Source: Candidatus Heimdallarchaeota archaeon | Lineage (GTDB): Archaea > Asgardarchaeota > Heimdallarchaeia > JABLTI01 | Assembly (NCBI GenBank): GCA_019056785.1 | Contig: DXJV01000078.1 | Location: 1 to 50,824, forward strand | Reading direction: 5' to 3' | Length of the DNA: 50,824 bases | Part shown: positions 15,002 through 23,741 of the stretch, piece by piece | Layout: every line of letters begins with the position of its first letter | Numbering within the stretch: the stretch's first letter is position 1 | The notes under the pieces: generated by a model | What the model was told of the DNA's origin: nothing | The model's database searches: none | Seen by the model: the letters and a program-made list of their open reading frames with translations, nothing else | Made by a program: the position numbers and the translations under genes

Positions 15002-15622
15002 ATGTCAGAAGAAGAACCACCAAAAACTCCCGAAGTTGAAGAAGAGACTCAAGCTGCTTCGGCAGAAGCCGCTGCACAACCTGATGCCTCTGCTGAAGAG
15101 CTTGCACGCGTTAAAAATGAATTGGCTGCTAAAGAAGATGAGATTGCAGCCTTAAAAGATAAGATTAACCAACTTGAAGCTGCTGCTACGGGCTACGAGG
15201 AGAAGATAAATAAGCTAACCAGTGAACTTGAAGAGCTTAAGAAAGCGGATGTTGCAAGTAAAGAAACAATAAAAGATCTGGAACATCGCTTGTCTCAGAA
15301 AGAACTCGAAGTAACCCGCCTAGAAGGCTCTGTAGAAGACTTAAGCATTGCCAAAAAGAAAATAGAAGACCTTCAAGTAGAATACAAAAAACTCGAAGAA
15401 AAACTTCGTGCTTTCCAGAAAATCGCTGAAAATGAGCCTCGATTTATTATTCTTAACGACTTGGAAGAATTTGGGGAAATGCGCTTAAACCAGGTTGCTA
15501 TGAAAGCAGGCGTTTCTCCTGCCCAAGCAAAGAAATGGCTTGATGAGCTAGAGCATGCTGGGCTCGTAGAAATTCATGGCGAAGGACGCGATAGCAATCC
15601 TCTTGTTTCCAAGAAGAAATAA
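15002..15622 (+). CDS. Coiled-coil protein with C-terminal winged helix
   Basis: 206 residues. The first 35 are acidic and Ala/Pro rich. Residues about 35-145 form one long coiled coil with regular heptads (KNELAAKEDEIAALKDKINQ). The last 65 residues are a winged-helix module (FGEMRLNQVAMKAGVSPAQA then AKKWLDELEHAGLVEIHGEG). The protein may bind DNA as a dimer or act as a scaffold; Asgard ESCRT and chromatin proteins also combine these parts, but no specific role is supported. GGAGGT precedes the start by 9 nt. A strong hairpin terminator follows, so it is a single-gene unit. Confidence 0.75.
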   Translation: MSEEEPPKTPEVEEETQAASAEAAAQPDASAEELARVKNELAAKEDEIAALKDKINQLEAAATGYEEKINKLTSELEELKKADVASKETIKDLEHRLSQKELEVTRLEGSVEDLSIAKKKIEDLQVEYKKLEEKLRAFQKIAENEPRFIILNDLEEFGEMRLNQVAMKAGVSPAQAKKWLDELEHAGLVEIHGEGRDSNPLVSKKK

Positions 15623-15642
15623 GCAGTAAAACTTGTCCCATG

Positions 15643-15689
15643 GTATCCAAAAGATCGGCTTTTTTTGGATACTTCTCATTCTTTTTTTT
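15643..15689 (+). terminator. Strong hairpin terminator
   Basis: GTATCCAAAA (15643-15652) pairs perfectly with TTTTGGATAC (15663-15672), and eight T residues follow at 15682-15689. Confidence 0.75.
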
Positions 15690-15845
15690 GCAAAGGGCAA
15701 CTTTTAAAATTCATTAAACATTAAAAAATAAAGACAAAGAAGTTTTAAATTTAAACAGCTATAATAATTTATCAAATATCTCCAGTAGGAGAAGTTATAG
15801 TGTCGGTCATTATCAATGGCCCTGGCTTGATTGGAGGTTATCCAT

Positions 15846-18197
15846 CTGCGCGAAAAAAGGTTTGCTTTAAAATTATCACGAAATTCTTTTTGCGGCCTTT
15901 TACTTGTAATTCTTATACTTCTCATGCAGTTTGGTGTAACGGCTGTTGTCTCTGACCCTGATTATTCCTTTTCCTATGATGATTTCTCTAATGTTGAACT
16001 GGTGGAAGAAATTAAAATTTCAACCGGGAAGCTAATTGGTCTTTATAATGAAAAATTGGGCATTTTCTTATGGAATGTCCAGAACCCTTTGAATTTGTCT
16101 CGCTATGGAAATCTCACAGATCTTACCAATAGTGATGAATGCTTAAAACAGCTGGATGCACAGAAATGGCTGGAAGGTCTTGCACAGGATATCTCCTTGC
16201 AATACATGATTCTTAAACGGAATGTTCAAATTGCTTTTGATACGGTTGGTTCTGTAGAAGAGGAAAGCCGGTTTAATCGTGAATGGGTCTTCATGACTGA
16301 AGGCATTATTTCTTGGATTTATTATCGGGTAGCTACCAATGATGAACTTATTGATATCTTAAGTTCCATCTCCGCGAACCATGATGGCTTCAGTGAGTTT
16401 TGGGACAGTTTAATCCGCCCGAAATATAATCCCATTATTGGCGAGCGTGTTGCTCTTTTGCCTGATACTCTCGAGTTGGGGGCAAAAATCCTTCGAGCAG
16501 TAGAATTTATGCCCTATTTCACCTCCTATGAGCGTTATTCCATTCTCCTTCTCTCTGAGATTGCGAGCAGATGGTGGCAGTTAGTAAATCAATATGCTTT
16601 GTTTGACCCTGAATTTGCTGTCGCCGGTTTGGGCGATTCTTATTTACACTCTTATTCGGAAAAGTGGCTTGGTTGGAAAACTCTTCAATTGTTATTTGAG
16701 AACGGCACGTTCGCACCCATTGATGTGTTTCTTCCAGAGCATCAAGACTTCCAGAATTATCTTTATACTTCGCCTCAAATCGCTTTATTATATGTAAAAT
16801 ATATGCGGAAATATTCCGCCGGCAGTGCCATAAATTGGCTTGAAGAACGTTCTTCAGAATATCCCATTAACAACGTCGTCCTTGCACGCTCATTTTCGAA
16901 GATTTTGAATGCTTATGCTGACCACATTGCTTGGGTTGACAAGCAATTGCTCTATATCTTTAACCCATTTGGAAATAACAGCTGGCTTTCTCTTGACAAA
17001 CGATTTTCAGGTTATTCTTATGTTTGGTCGAAGTATTTCATTGGCTCACAAGATTCTGATAACGATCTTAATCAATACAAAGTCGACGATTCTCCCCTCA
17101 AGAAGACCGGCCTGCGGACTTTTCAAGGTGCAGGTGATATCAGAGGGTTGATGGATATTTATGCATTACTTTCTGAAGGGTTCATCCGAGATTCGAGCAT
17201 TCAAGTAATTGAAGAAAAAGCCCTCTTACTCCTTAAAGAAATTTTACGCGCAAAAAGAGCAGACAATTCATTCCTTTTCAGTCCCTATTTTGGCACTGCT
17301 CTCGGAATGGATATTGTTAATAGTCCATTAATTAACGATGCCGAATTAATTCATCCGGATATTTTACCTCAAGGCTTGAAACGTTTCACAGGCACAATGT
17401 CTGTTTTATCATTTCTCTTGAATGCCTACCGAGAGCTACTTACCATTGGTTCGTATCAGGATAAAATTTTGGCCCGAGAATTTGCAGCCTTCCAAGAAGA
17501 CTTTAAAGAGACAATTATGAGCATCGGGGAGTTTTTACTCTCAAAAATTAATAAAAAGACGATGGGCATTCAAAAGCAAGTGATTATTGGAAATGTCCTT
17601 GGTGGTCATGAGACTTATCCCTATTACAAAGTTAAAAGTGTAAAGGTTACAGTTGATCTTAGGCATATTGGTATGCCTTTTAATGAATTACCTGACTGGC
17701 TTTACATTTTTGATAGCTTTAATGTAAAGGGGAAAACCCTCCTCTATCAATGGGATTATCTCTTTCTCTTGAAAGAGCTCTTCCTTTTATTTAATGAAAA
17801 ACGATTCATTGACCCTGCTTTTGAAACGCTTTTGACTTTTAAGCAGGACTACTCGGAAGATGAGCAATACCAATTAACTGCTATCTGTGAAGCAAAGGAT
17901 GCTGTTGCTCATTATTTCTTTGAGCCTACTTATTTTGTGGATACTGTTGAGCTTTGTGATAATACAGGCTATTTTGACCTCATTCCCTATTCTTATCGTG
18001 CAGAAGTTTTGCCGGTCACAAGTGCTTTTGCTACTGAAACGCCGCAACAAGTCACCGGTTTGATCTTAACTGTTCTTCCTTCTCTTCTCAAGGACCTCTT
18101 CTATGATCCTATGAACAGAGTCATTCTTATTGGCTTTCTCACGGGATTCGTCTTAACAGTTATTGTTATTTATCTCAAACGGCCAAAATATCAATGA
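15846..18197 (+). CDS. Large membrane-anchored surface protein, unknown
   Basis: 783 residues if started at the CTG at 15846, which is 7 nt after a perfect GGAGGT and gives a textbook signal peptide (basic REKRFALKLSR, then a hydrophobic core up to about residue 35). An in-frame TTG at 15831 lies in front of that ribosome binding site and is less likely. The ectodomain is helix-rich with many aromatic residues. One membrane span (VILIGFLTGFVLTVIVIYL) lies at the extreme C terminus, followed by a short basic tail. The architecture suggests an S-layer-associated or enzyme-like ectodomain; repeated helical stretches recall alpha/alpha-barrel proteins, but no catalytic motif is recognised. Confidence 0.75.
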   Translation: MREKRFALKLSRNSFCGLLLVILILLMQFGVTAVVSDPDYSFSYDDFSNVELVEEIKISTGKLIGLYNEKLGIFLWNVQNPLNLSRYGNLTDLTNSDECLKQLDAQKWLEGLAQDISLQYMILKRNVQIAFDTVGSVEEESRFNREWVFMTEGIISWIYYRVATNDELIDILSSISANHDGFSEFWDSLIRPKYNPIIGERVALLPDTLELGAKILRAVEFMPYFTSYERYSILLLSEIASRWWQLVNQYALFDPEFAVAGLGDSYLHSYSEKWLGWKTLQLLFENGTFAPIDVFLPEHQDFQNYLYTSPQIALLYVKYMRKYSAGSAINWLEERSSEYPINNVVLARSFSKILNAYADHIAWVDKQLLYIFNPFGNNSWLSLDKRFSGYSYVWSKYFIGSQDSDNDLNQYKVDDSPLKKTGLRTFQGAGDIRGLMDIYALLSEGFIRDSSIQVIEEKALLLLKEILRAKRADNSFLFSPYFGTALGMDIVNSPLINDAELIHPDILPQGLKRFTGTMSVLSFLLNAYRELLTIGSYQDKILAREFAAFQEDFKETIMSIGEFLLSKINKKTMGIQKQVIIGNVLGGHETYPYYKVKSVKVTVDLRHIGMPFNELPDWLYIFDSFNVKGKTLLYQWDYLFLLKELFLLFNEKRFIDPAFETLLTFKQDYSEDEQYQLTAICEAKDAVAHYFFEPTYFVDTVELCDNTGYFDLIPYSYRAEVLPVTSAFATETPQQVTGLILTVLPSLLKDLFYDPMNRVILIGFLTGFVLTVIVIYLKRPKYQ

Positions 18198-18256
18198 TTT
18201 TTGGCACTGTTACCGCTCTTTTTTTTACTTTCATTAACCATACCAAGACTTAAATA

Positions 18257-18265
18257 TTATATAAA
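18257..18265 (+). promoter_or_regulatory. Probable TATA box
   Basis: TTATATAAA lies about 50 bp before the TTG start at 18311. The predicted transcription start (near 18285) falls before the Shine-Dalgarno sequence but after the in-frame TTG at 18272, which argues against the longer protein. Confidence 0.5.
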
Positions 18266-18310
18266 CCAATATTGTTTAGTAATCTCTACCAAACAGAGGA
18301 GTTCCCCCCC

Positions 18311-18865
18311 TTGCAATCCTTTGAGAATAAAATAAATGCTTTTTTGAAAACAATAACAAAAGCAAAAACACGTTACCCTGCTGAAATTTTGAAACTAAAT
18401 GATGACAAATATGCTTTTGTTAGCACTCATTCCATTAAGATTCTCACTGAAACTCAAAAGGAGTTAGTCGAGCTATTAATTGATGGCCCCCGGACAGGGG
18501 CTGATCTTGCGCGGCTTACCGAAGAACTCCCCCATCTAACGAAAAAGTCACCACAATTCATTTCCAAATACATGACGGATCTCATTAAATGGGGAATTGT
18601 GGAACATATAGAAGCTCCGTTTGGTCGCTCTAAATTTTATGTCTTGAAATTTGATATTAAGAGTGAAGAAGAAATCAAAAAAGTTCACAATCAAGTCATC
18701 CCTGCCTCTATTAAAAAAGAAATTGAAAAGCGAGGGGAAGTGGGGAGTTTGATGTCACTCTCATTCAAAGAAATCCTGGACCTCATCCGGGAGCTCAAAG
18801 ATACCGAAAAACAAAAAGTCCTTGACTTCATAATAGACTATTGTCAGGAAGTCGAGGAGGACTAG
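18311..18865 (+). CDS. Winged-helix protein, likely transcriptional regulator
   Basis: 184 residues from the TTG at 18311, which follows GAGGAG by 9 nt. The segment TETQKELVELLIDGPRTGADLARL with the following helix and VEHIEAPFGRSKFYVLKF wing is a winged-helix DNA-binding domain (about residues 35-110). The C-terminal part is helical and may dimerise. The stop is followed after 5 nt by the proposed start of a membrane protein gene, whose ribosome binding site lies inside this gene, so the two form an operon. Such pairs often link a regulator to a membrane partner; a signalling role is a guess. Confidence 0.7.
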   Translation: MQSFENKINAFLKTITKAKTRYPAEILKLNDDKYAFVSTHSIKILTETQKELVELLIDGPRTGADLARLTEELPHLTKKSPQFISKYMTDLIKWGIVEHIEAPFGRSKFYVLKFDIKSEEEIKKVHNQVIPASIKKEIEKRGEVGSLMSLSFKEILDLIRELKDTEKQKVLDFIIDYCQEVEED

Positions 18866-18870
18866 AAACA

Positions 18871-19671
18871 CTGCAAGGTGAGAAGAAGCAGCTATCAGCT
18901 AAAATACCGGTCTCTGCAAGAGTTGTCAAAGAATCACTTAAATCGATCATCTTAGACGGTGAGAGCGAGCTTGATAGGTTTGTCTCTCATCGTCTTCTCT
19001 ATATCTTCGGTTTTTTAACGGGTTGGAACCCCCGACTGTTCTCCCTAGAGCTCTTACCTATCGGTTATTTTTTCATTTGGGCAATAGTCCTTTTTAGTTT
19101 GCGTGATTATTTTCATTATGCGTTACTTTTCCTTGCCTCGGGTGTTTTTGTGATGGCTTATTTTATCTTTTTACACACCTTCATTTCGAGCTGGGATAAG
19201 ATTAAGCGTTGGTTCATTAAACGTGCTCGTAAATGTGGCGGCGTGAAAAATATGACTTTAGATGATGTTCGCTTTCTTTTGGTCTATACTCGCAAGGTTT
19301 TTAGCGTGAAGGCGACCATTCGTGAAGAAGAAAAGGTTGCGCTGGATCCTGACCGTTTTCGGAAGCTTTTAGTGAGTAATAAACGCTGGCAGTATGCTTT
19401 AAATGCAACGATCATTTTAGAATTGTTTCTTATTTCTGGCGGCGGGATTTATGGTTTTATCCGTGATATTGAACTTATCCCCTGGCTGTCTCATTATTGG
19501 TTTCTCGTTATTCTTCTTTTTCTACCGATCATTATTGTCGCTATAGGCCTAAAAATTTCCAAATTGCGAGTGAAAATGCTCATAAATCGAGTTCCAATAG
19601 ACGATCTTGACCAAGTTCTTACTATTTTGAATGAATTTCGTTTGTTTGGTTTTAGAAAAAGACGAGATTAA
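18871..19671 (+). CDS. Membrane protein partnered with the winged-helix gene
   Basis: 266 residues if started at the CTG at 18871, 10 nt after GGAGG. The alternative TTG at 18841 would overlap the preceding gene by 25 nt and lacks a ribosome binding site. Two hydrophobic spans near residues 60-100 and two more near 175-225 surround a basic cytoplasmic loop of about 60 residues (KRWFIKRARKCGG and following). The C terminus is basic (FGFRKRRD). No family recognised. It is convergent with the HEAT-repeat gene, whose stop lies directly next to its own. Confidence 0.65.
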   Translation: MQGEKKQLSAKIPVSARVVKESLKSIILDGESELDRFVSHRLLYIFGFLTGWNPRLFSLELLPIGYFFIWAIVLFSLRDYFHYALLFLASGVFVMAYFIFLHTFISSWDKIKRWFIKRARKCGGVKNMTLDDVRFLLVYTRKVFSVKATIREEEKVALDPDRFRKLLVSNKRWQYALNATIILELFLISGGGIYGFIRDIELIPWLSHYWFLVILLFLPIIIVAIGLKISKLRVKMLINRVPIDDLDQVLTILNEFRLFGFRKRRD

Positions 19672-20136
19672 TTATTGTTCTTCTTTTTGCTTTTCTTGGT
19701 ACCAAGCAACTAATGCTTCAATGGAGTTTTGCATTTTCTTCTGTGCAAGTTCCATCAGTACTTTATTAATTCGAGCTCGATCTAAATTGTCGAAGAAGTT
19801 GTTTTTCCGTGGCGCTTGGAGAAATTCATAGAGTGGCAAAATTGCTCGTTCATCGCCGAAATTGCCCAAACTTATAGCCGCGCTTTTTCTTGTTTCTTCA
19901 TCTTTATCAGTGAGCATTGCTTTTGCAAGTGCTTCTTTGCTCTGTTCATCGCCGAGTCGCCCCAAAGCTAATGCGGCTCGTCGTCGCACGCTTCCTTCTT
20001 TGTCATGTTGGAGGACATGAATAAGGTGTGGAATTGCAGAAAGATCTTGTGCTAAAGCTAGTTGGTCAACTGCTTTTTCCCTGGTTTCCTTCTTTCGTGC
20101 CTTTAATTCTTCAATTAATTTTTCTACTTCCAACAT
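19672..20136 (-). CDS. HEAT-repeat protein
   Basis: 154 residues built of about four HEAT repeats of the PBS-lyase type, for example SVRRRAALALGRLGDEQSKE and ETRKSAAISLGNFGDERA. Such alpha solenoids serve as interaction scaffolds. The ATG lies 3-4 bp after the HAD gene stop, and the ribosome binding site AGGTGA overlaps the HAD stop codon, so the two are translationally coupled. The product might hold or regulate the HAD enzyme. Confidence 0.8.
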   Translation of the reverse strand: MLEVEKLIEELKARKKETREKAVDQLALAQDLSAIPHLIHVLQHDKEGSVRRRAALALGRLGDEQSKEALAKAMLTDKDEETRKSAAISLGNFGDERAILPLYEFLQAPRKNNFFDNLDRARINKVLMELAQKKMQNSIEALVAWYQEKQKEEQ

Positions 20137-20139
20137 CTT

Positions 20140-20907
20140 TCACCTTATCATTGGGTCCCCATGTAATGTCTCTTGTTCCATTTGATGGAACAAGCTAATG
20201 ATTATTTGGAGCATTTCGCGTGGGTCATCAATTATATAATCAGCATCAAATTCCTCTCGAGATGAAAAGCCCCATGTAACTCCAATGGTATAAAATCCAT
20301 TGCTCTTTCCTAACTCGAGGTCAAATTGTGTGTCGCCCACAAAAATGGCTTTTTTAATTCCTTTTTCTGCCACGAAATTCTTGAACACTTCTTCTTTATT
20401 TTTCTTGTTAGAAATAACTTCTTCAAAGACAGAGGGCAAGCCAAAGTGTTGAAGTATTTCTTCGCGCTTCTCTTCGTCTTGAATTTCCGTATCGTGTGTA
20501 ACAATAGCTATTTTGGTTTTCGTAAGTTTTTTTAGCCGCATAAGAACTTCTGCAATACCCGGGAAAGCTCGTACTTTTTCCCAGAATTTCTCCTTCCGAA
20601 TTGCTTCAAATTTCTTGTTTCCTCCAAAGAGGTACTTTAAAGGATTAATTTTGTATTTCCGCATGATGGCAAGTTTAGCCATTTTTGGATAATCCTTGTA
20701 AAGGCTCTTGACTTCTTCGGTTGTAAATTCTCTACCAAGGACAGCCGTATAACTTTCCGCTAATGCACGAACAGTATCGACTAGTGTGCCTGAATAATCG
20801 AAAAAGATCCATGGTGTGGTATCGATTTGTTCTTCCTCTTGCTGCTTAGCTGACTTTTCTCCTTCTTCCTCTGTTGCTATCATCTCTTCTTTTTTTAATT
20901 GGCTCAT
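20140..20907 (-). CDS. HAD-superfamily hydrolase with altered motif I
   Basis: 255 residues; the first 30 are a hydrophilic extension. Motif I reads FFDYSGTLVDT: the nucleophilic Asp is present but the usual second Asp (DxD) is Ser. Motif II Thr (IVTHDT), a motif III Lys (SNKKNKEE) and motif IV (VGDTQFD) follow, with a cap domain between motifs I and II. The second Asp acts as general acid/base in phosphatases, so this enzyme may be slow, use a different leaving group as phosphonatases and dehalogenases do, or simply bind phosphoesters. It is co-transcribed with the HEAT-repeat gene. Confidence 0.8.
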   Translation of the reverse strand: MSQLKKEEMIATEEEGEKSAKQQEEEQIDTTPWIFFDYSGTLVDTVRALAESYTAVLGREFTTEEVKSLYKDYPKMAKLAIMRKYKINPLKYLFGGNKKFEAIRKEKFWEKVRAFPGIAEVLMRLKKLTKTKIAIVTHDTEIQDEEKREEILQHFGLPSVFEEVISNKKNKEEVFKNFVAEKGIKKAIFVGDTQFDLELGKSNGFYTIGVTWGFSSREEFDADYIIDDPREMLQIIISLFHQMEQETLHGDPMIR

Positions 20908-21069
20908 AACATTCCCAACAGTTCAATGTTCTGACTTTTTCTCATCATTTTCTAAAAATAAATCATTCGCTAGAAATGATTTTACGAAAAATTGCTTTTA
21001 GTACTCTTGTTGAGGTTTTGTATCTTTTTAAAGAAAATATCTGAGGAATTAGTTAGAAGATAAATAAAA

Positions 21070-22377
21070 ATGAGTGTGATTGATTTGCCAGTCAAGAAAA
21101 ATATTGAAACAGCTATTGAGAAATTTATTGATAAGAATATGAAAAAATATTCTCTCCCCAAAACCGCTTTAAAGGCGTTAAAAGATTTTGGGATTTTTGA
21201 CGCCCGAGTTTTGAGTGTCTTAACAGAAACCGAAATTGCTGCAATACCGGGTATTAGTGAAAAAACTGCCAGTGCACTTGTTCGAGCTGCGGACGATAAT
21301 TTCCGTGGTCCACTTTTCCAGAAAGCAGCTGACCAATCTGAACGTCTTATGGAGAAGAGAAAATATTTCACTACAGGTTCAGCAAACTTGGACGCTATTT
21401 TAGGTGGCGGCATGCCTACAAGTGCAATTGTTGAGATTAATGGAGAGTATCGGACAGGGAAAACACAAACATGTTTAACGTGTTCTGTTACTGCCCAGTT
21501 GCCTGAAAATGAAGGTGGTTTAGGTAGACCGGTCATTTATTTTGATACTGAAAATTCATTCCAAGCTGAGCATTTGCAAAAAATCGGCGAAAGATTTGGC
21601 TTTGAAAAAGATGAGATCTTGGAAAATCTCTTCATTGTTGAAGCAGAACAATTGCGTTATCTAAATCAAGCCATTGACCGTTTGCCAGGCTATGTTCAAG
21701 CCCTTGACCCTGGTTTGATAGTGATTGACTCTTTAATGGCGCCATTCCGAACCGAATTCCACGAATTAAATCTTTTAGCTGTCCGCCAGAAAAAGCTTGG
21801 GCGCCTCATTGGACTATTGAAACGTATTGCAATTGCATTTAATACCTGTGTTATTTTCACCAATCAAGTAATGGCTAACATCGGGACATATGGTGCGCAA
21901 TTCAATCCTGTTATAGCCACTGGCGGTCATGTTGTTGCTCATGCATCTGATATCCGGATAACCATGCGAAAAAAGAAGGATGACAAACGGGAAGCAAAAA
22001 TCCAGGATTGTGCTTGGCTTCCGAGCAATGCCGCAGAGTTTTATATAACAAGCAAAGGTATTTCTGATGTTGAAGAAAAGAAGAAAGATGACAAGAAAAA
22101 AGACGAAACAGAAGAAGTAGCTGGTGTTAGCCCTGTGAAGGAGGGTTTAGAGGCTGTTGCTCAATCGAAAAAAGCCAAAAAAGCAGAAAAGCTTTCATCT
22201 CCCCCTCCTGAAGAAGGAGAAGACCCCCAAGTACCATCTTCCCAGCCTGTGAAAGCTGCTACGGCTGCTTCAGAAGAAGCAAAGGTTGAACATGAAGAGA
22301 AAGCACCCATAAAAAAATCAGCCACAAAGAAAAAGGCGCCAAAAGCATCAGCAAAAAAATCAAAAGTTCCCGCTTAG
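21070..22377 (+). CDS. radA: DNA recombinase RadA (Rad51/RecA family) with long basic tail
   Basis: 435 residues. A helix-hairpin-helix region (about 25-75, with AIPGISEKTASALV) precedes the RecA core. Walker A is GEYRTGKTQ, close to the GEFRTGKTQ of eukaryotic Rad51, and Walker B is GLIVIDSLMAPF. The polymerisation and L1/L2 regions (VIFTNQVMANIG onward) are present. RadA forms filaments on single-stranded DNA for homologous recombination. Normal archaeal RadA ends near residue 330-350. This one carries about 90 extra residues rich in Lys, Glu, Ala and Pro, low in complexity, which could bind DNA or partners. Confidence 0.95.
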   Translation: MSVIDLPVKKNIETAIEKFIDKNMKKYSLPKTALKALKDFGIFDARVLSVLTETEIAAIPGISEKTASALVRAADDNFRGPLFQKAADQSERLMEKRKYFTTGSANLDAILGGGMPTSAIVEINGEYRTGKTQTCLTCSVTAQLPENEGGLGRPVIYFDTENSFQAEHLQKIGERFGFEKDEILENLFIVEAEQLRYLNQAIDRLPGYVQALDPGLIVIDSLMAPFRTEFHELNLLAVRQKKLGRLIGLLKRIAIAFNTCVIFTNQVMANIGTYGAQFNPVIATGGHVVAHASDIRITMRKKKDDKREAKIQDCAWLPSNAAEFYITSKGISDVEEKKKDDKKKDETEEVAGVSPVKEGLEAVAQSKKAKKAEKLSSPPPEEGEDPQVPSSQPVKAATAASEEAKVEHEEKAPIKKSATKKKAPKASAKKSKVPA

Positions 22378-22433
22378 AATCGCCTGCTCTCGTAAAAAAA
22401 CGTGCCATCAGTGCTAATGAGGGACTTACGTCT

Positions 22434-23741
22434 ATGTTTTCAAATCCAGTAGAACGAGGGCATTTTTTCCACGCGCGAAATGTCGCTCTCATTTCTTTTG
22501 GTGCCTTTATTTGGTCAATTTATCTCGCAGTTCAGGGCCAGTTTCTAAATGATTATTTGCTCGATTTGCAGCAATTTTCTCCTTTGATCATTTCTCTTCT
22601 TGTTAGCCTTGTTTCTTTGACCGGTGCTATTGTAAGTGTTTTTACCTCTTCACTTAGCGACCGGTTGCACCTTGCTTTTGGAAGGCGAAAACTCTTCATA
22701 ACAATTGGTGGGTCCACTTCTGCACTCCTCCTTTTACTTTTGCCATTGAATTATTCTTTACTTTTCATTTTTACATTAAATGTCTTGATGAGTGTCTTTA
22801 ATACTGCTGCCTTTGTTTGCAATAATTCCCTGATCCCTGATATTACTTCAAAAAAACGTCTTGGTCGAGTAAATGCTATTGCTTCTTTTGGCTCCTCGAT
22901 TGGCACTATTGCGGGGTTTGCATTAATGCTCCTTTCAGATTCGAGTGTTTTTTATGTTTCTGGGGCCATTTGTTTGTTTGGCTTTCTTGTCCTTGGACTC
23001 TTTTTTCAAGAGCCCGTCCCACAAGAACCTTTTACAAAGCAACCATTTCAGTGGCGTGTTCTGCTGGACTTTTCAGTTTTAAAAGAGCCCCATTATTTAC
23101 CCTATTTACTAAGTTATTTCTTTCTTCACCTGGGAATTAATTGTTATCTGCCTTTTCTTTTAATCTTTTTAACCCAACAAAACAATCCCTCGAGTGGTGA
23201 ATCAATTGGTTTGGGTCTTTCCACCCAAAACGGTGAGGTGCTTATCGTTTTTACTGTTATGACTCTTATTTCCCTGGTCAGCACCCCGCTAATTGGTCTT
23301 GCTGTTGATAAAGTGCATGCCGGTAAATTTTTGGTTCTCTCGCGGGTCTCTTTTGCAGTGACCACAGCGGTGATTACTCTTACACCCCTCCTCGGTAGAA
23401 CAAGACCTCTCCTAATTGGAACATTATTCATAATTCCATTTGGCTTAAGTAATACTGCTGATATTATTTCACGGTCTGCATTTGCTCATAAGCTTGTTCC
23501 TGAAAAAGACCGCGGCCGGCTGCTTAGTATCTTATTTTTAGCCAAAACGTTTGCTCAGATTCCCGGTGTCATTATAGGCGGTTTGGTAGCTCATTTCTTT
23601 CAACGGGGGTATCAATATTCTTTCTTGATTAGTGGGTTTTTCCTTCTTCTCTCTGTGCCCTTTCTTTTAGTAGCAAACAGATTCGCCTTCCCACAAATCG
23701 AAACGGGGCAACATGCTGCAACCCCTCCTACTGGTTGTTGA
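22434..23741 (+). CDS. MFS transporter, sugar/cation (GPH-like) type
   Basis: 435 residues with about twelve spans. The N-terminal half contains SLSDRLHLAFGRRKLFITIGG, an MFS motif A with the DR..GRRK pattern found in sugar carriers and GPH-type cation symporters. The second half holds the related LAVDKVHAGK sequence. The ATG follows GAGGGA by 9 nt and lies 57 bp after radA. The last residues overlap the end of the convergent helicase gene by 14 bp. Substrate unknown. Confidence 0.8.
   Translation: MFSNPVERGHFFHARNVALISFGAFIWSIYLAVQGQFLNDYLLDLQQFSPLIISLLVSLVSLTGAIVSVFTSSLSDRLHLAFGRRKLFITIGGSTSALLLLLLPLNYSLLFIFTLNVLMSVFNTAAFVCNNSLIPDITSKKRLGRVNAIASFGSSIGTIAGFALMLLSDSSVFYVSGAICLFGFLVLGLFFQEPVPQEPFTKQPFQWRVLLDFSVLKEPHYLPYLLSYFFLHLGINCYLPFLLIFLTQQNNPSSGESIGLGLSTQNGEVLIVFTVMTLISLVSTPLIGLAVDKVHAGKFLVLSRVSFAVTTAVITLTPLLGRTRPLLIGTLFIIPFGLSNTADIISRSAFAHKLVPEKDRGRLLSILFLAKTFAQIPGVIIGGLVAHFFQRGYQYSFLISGFFLLLSVPFLLVANRFAFPQIETGQHAATPPTGC

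Noticed and set aside
15800..15955. 51-codon frame starting at GTG with GGAG upstream, overlapping the surface protein start
   Set aside because: It has a fair start signal but ends inside the signal peptide region of the large gene and the product has no recognisable feature. It could be a leader peptide, not enough to call.
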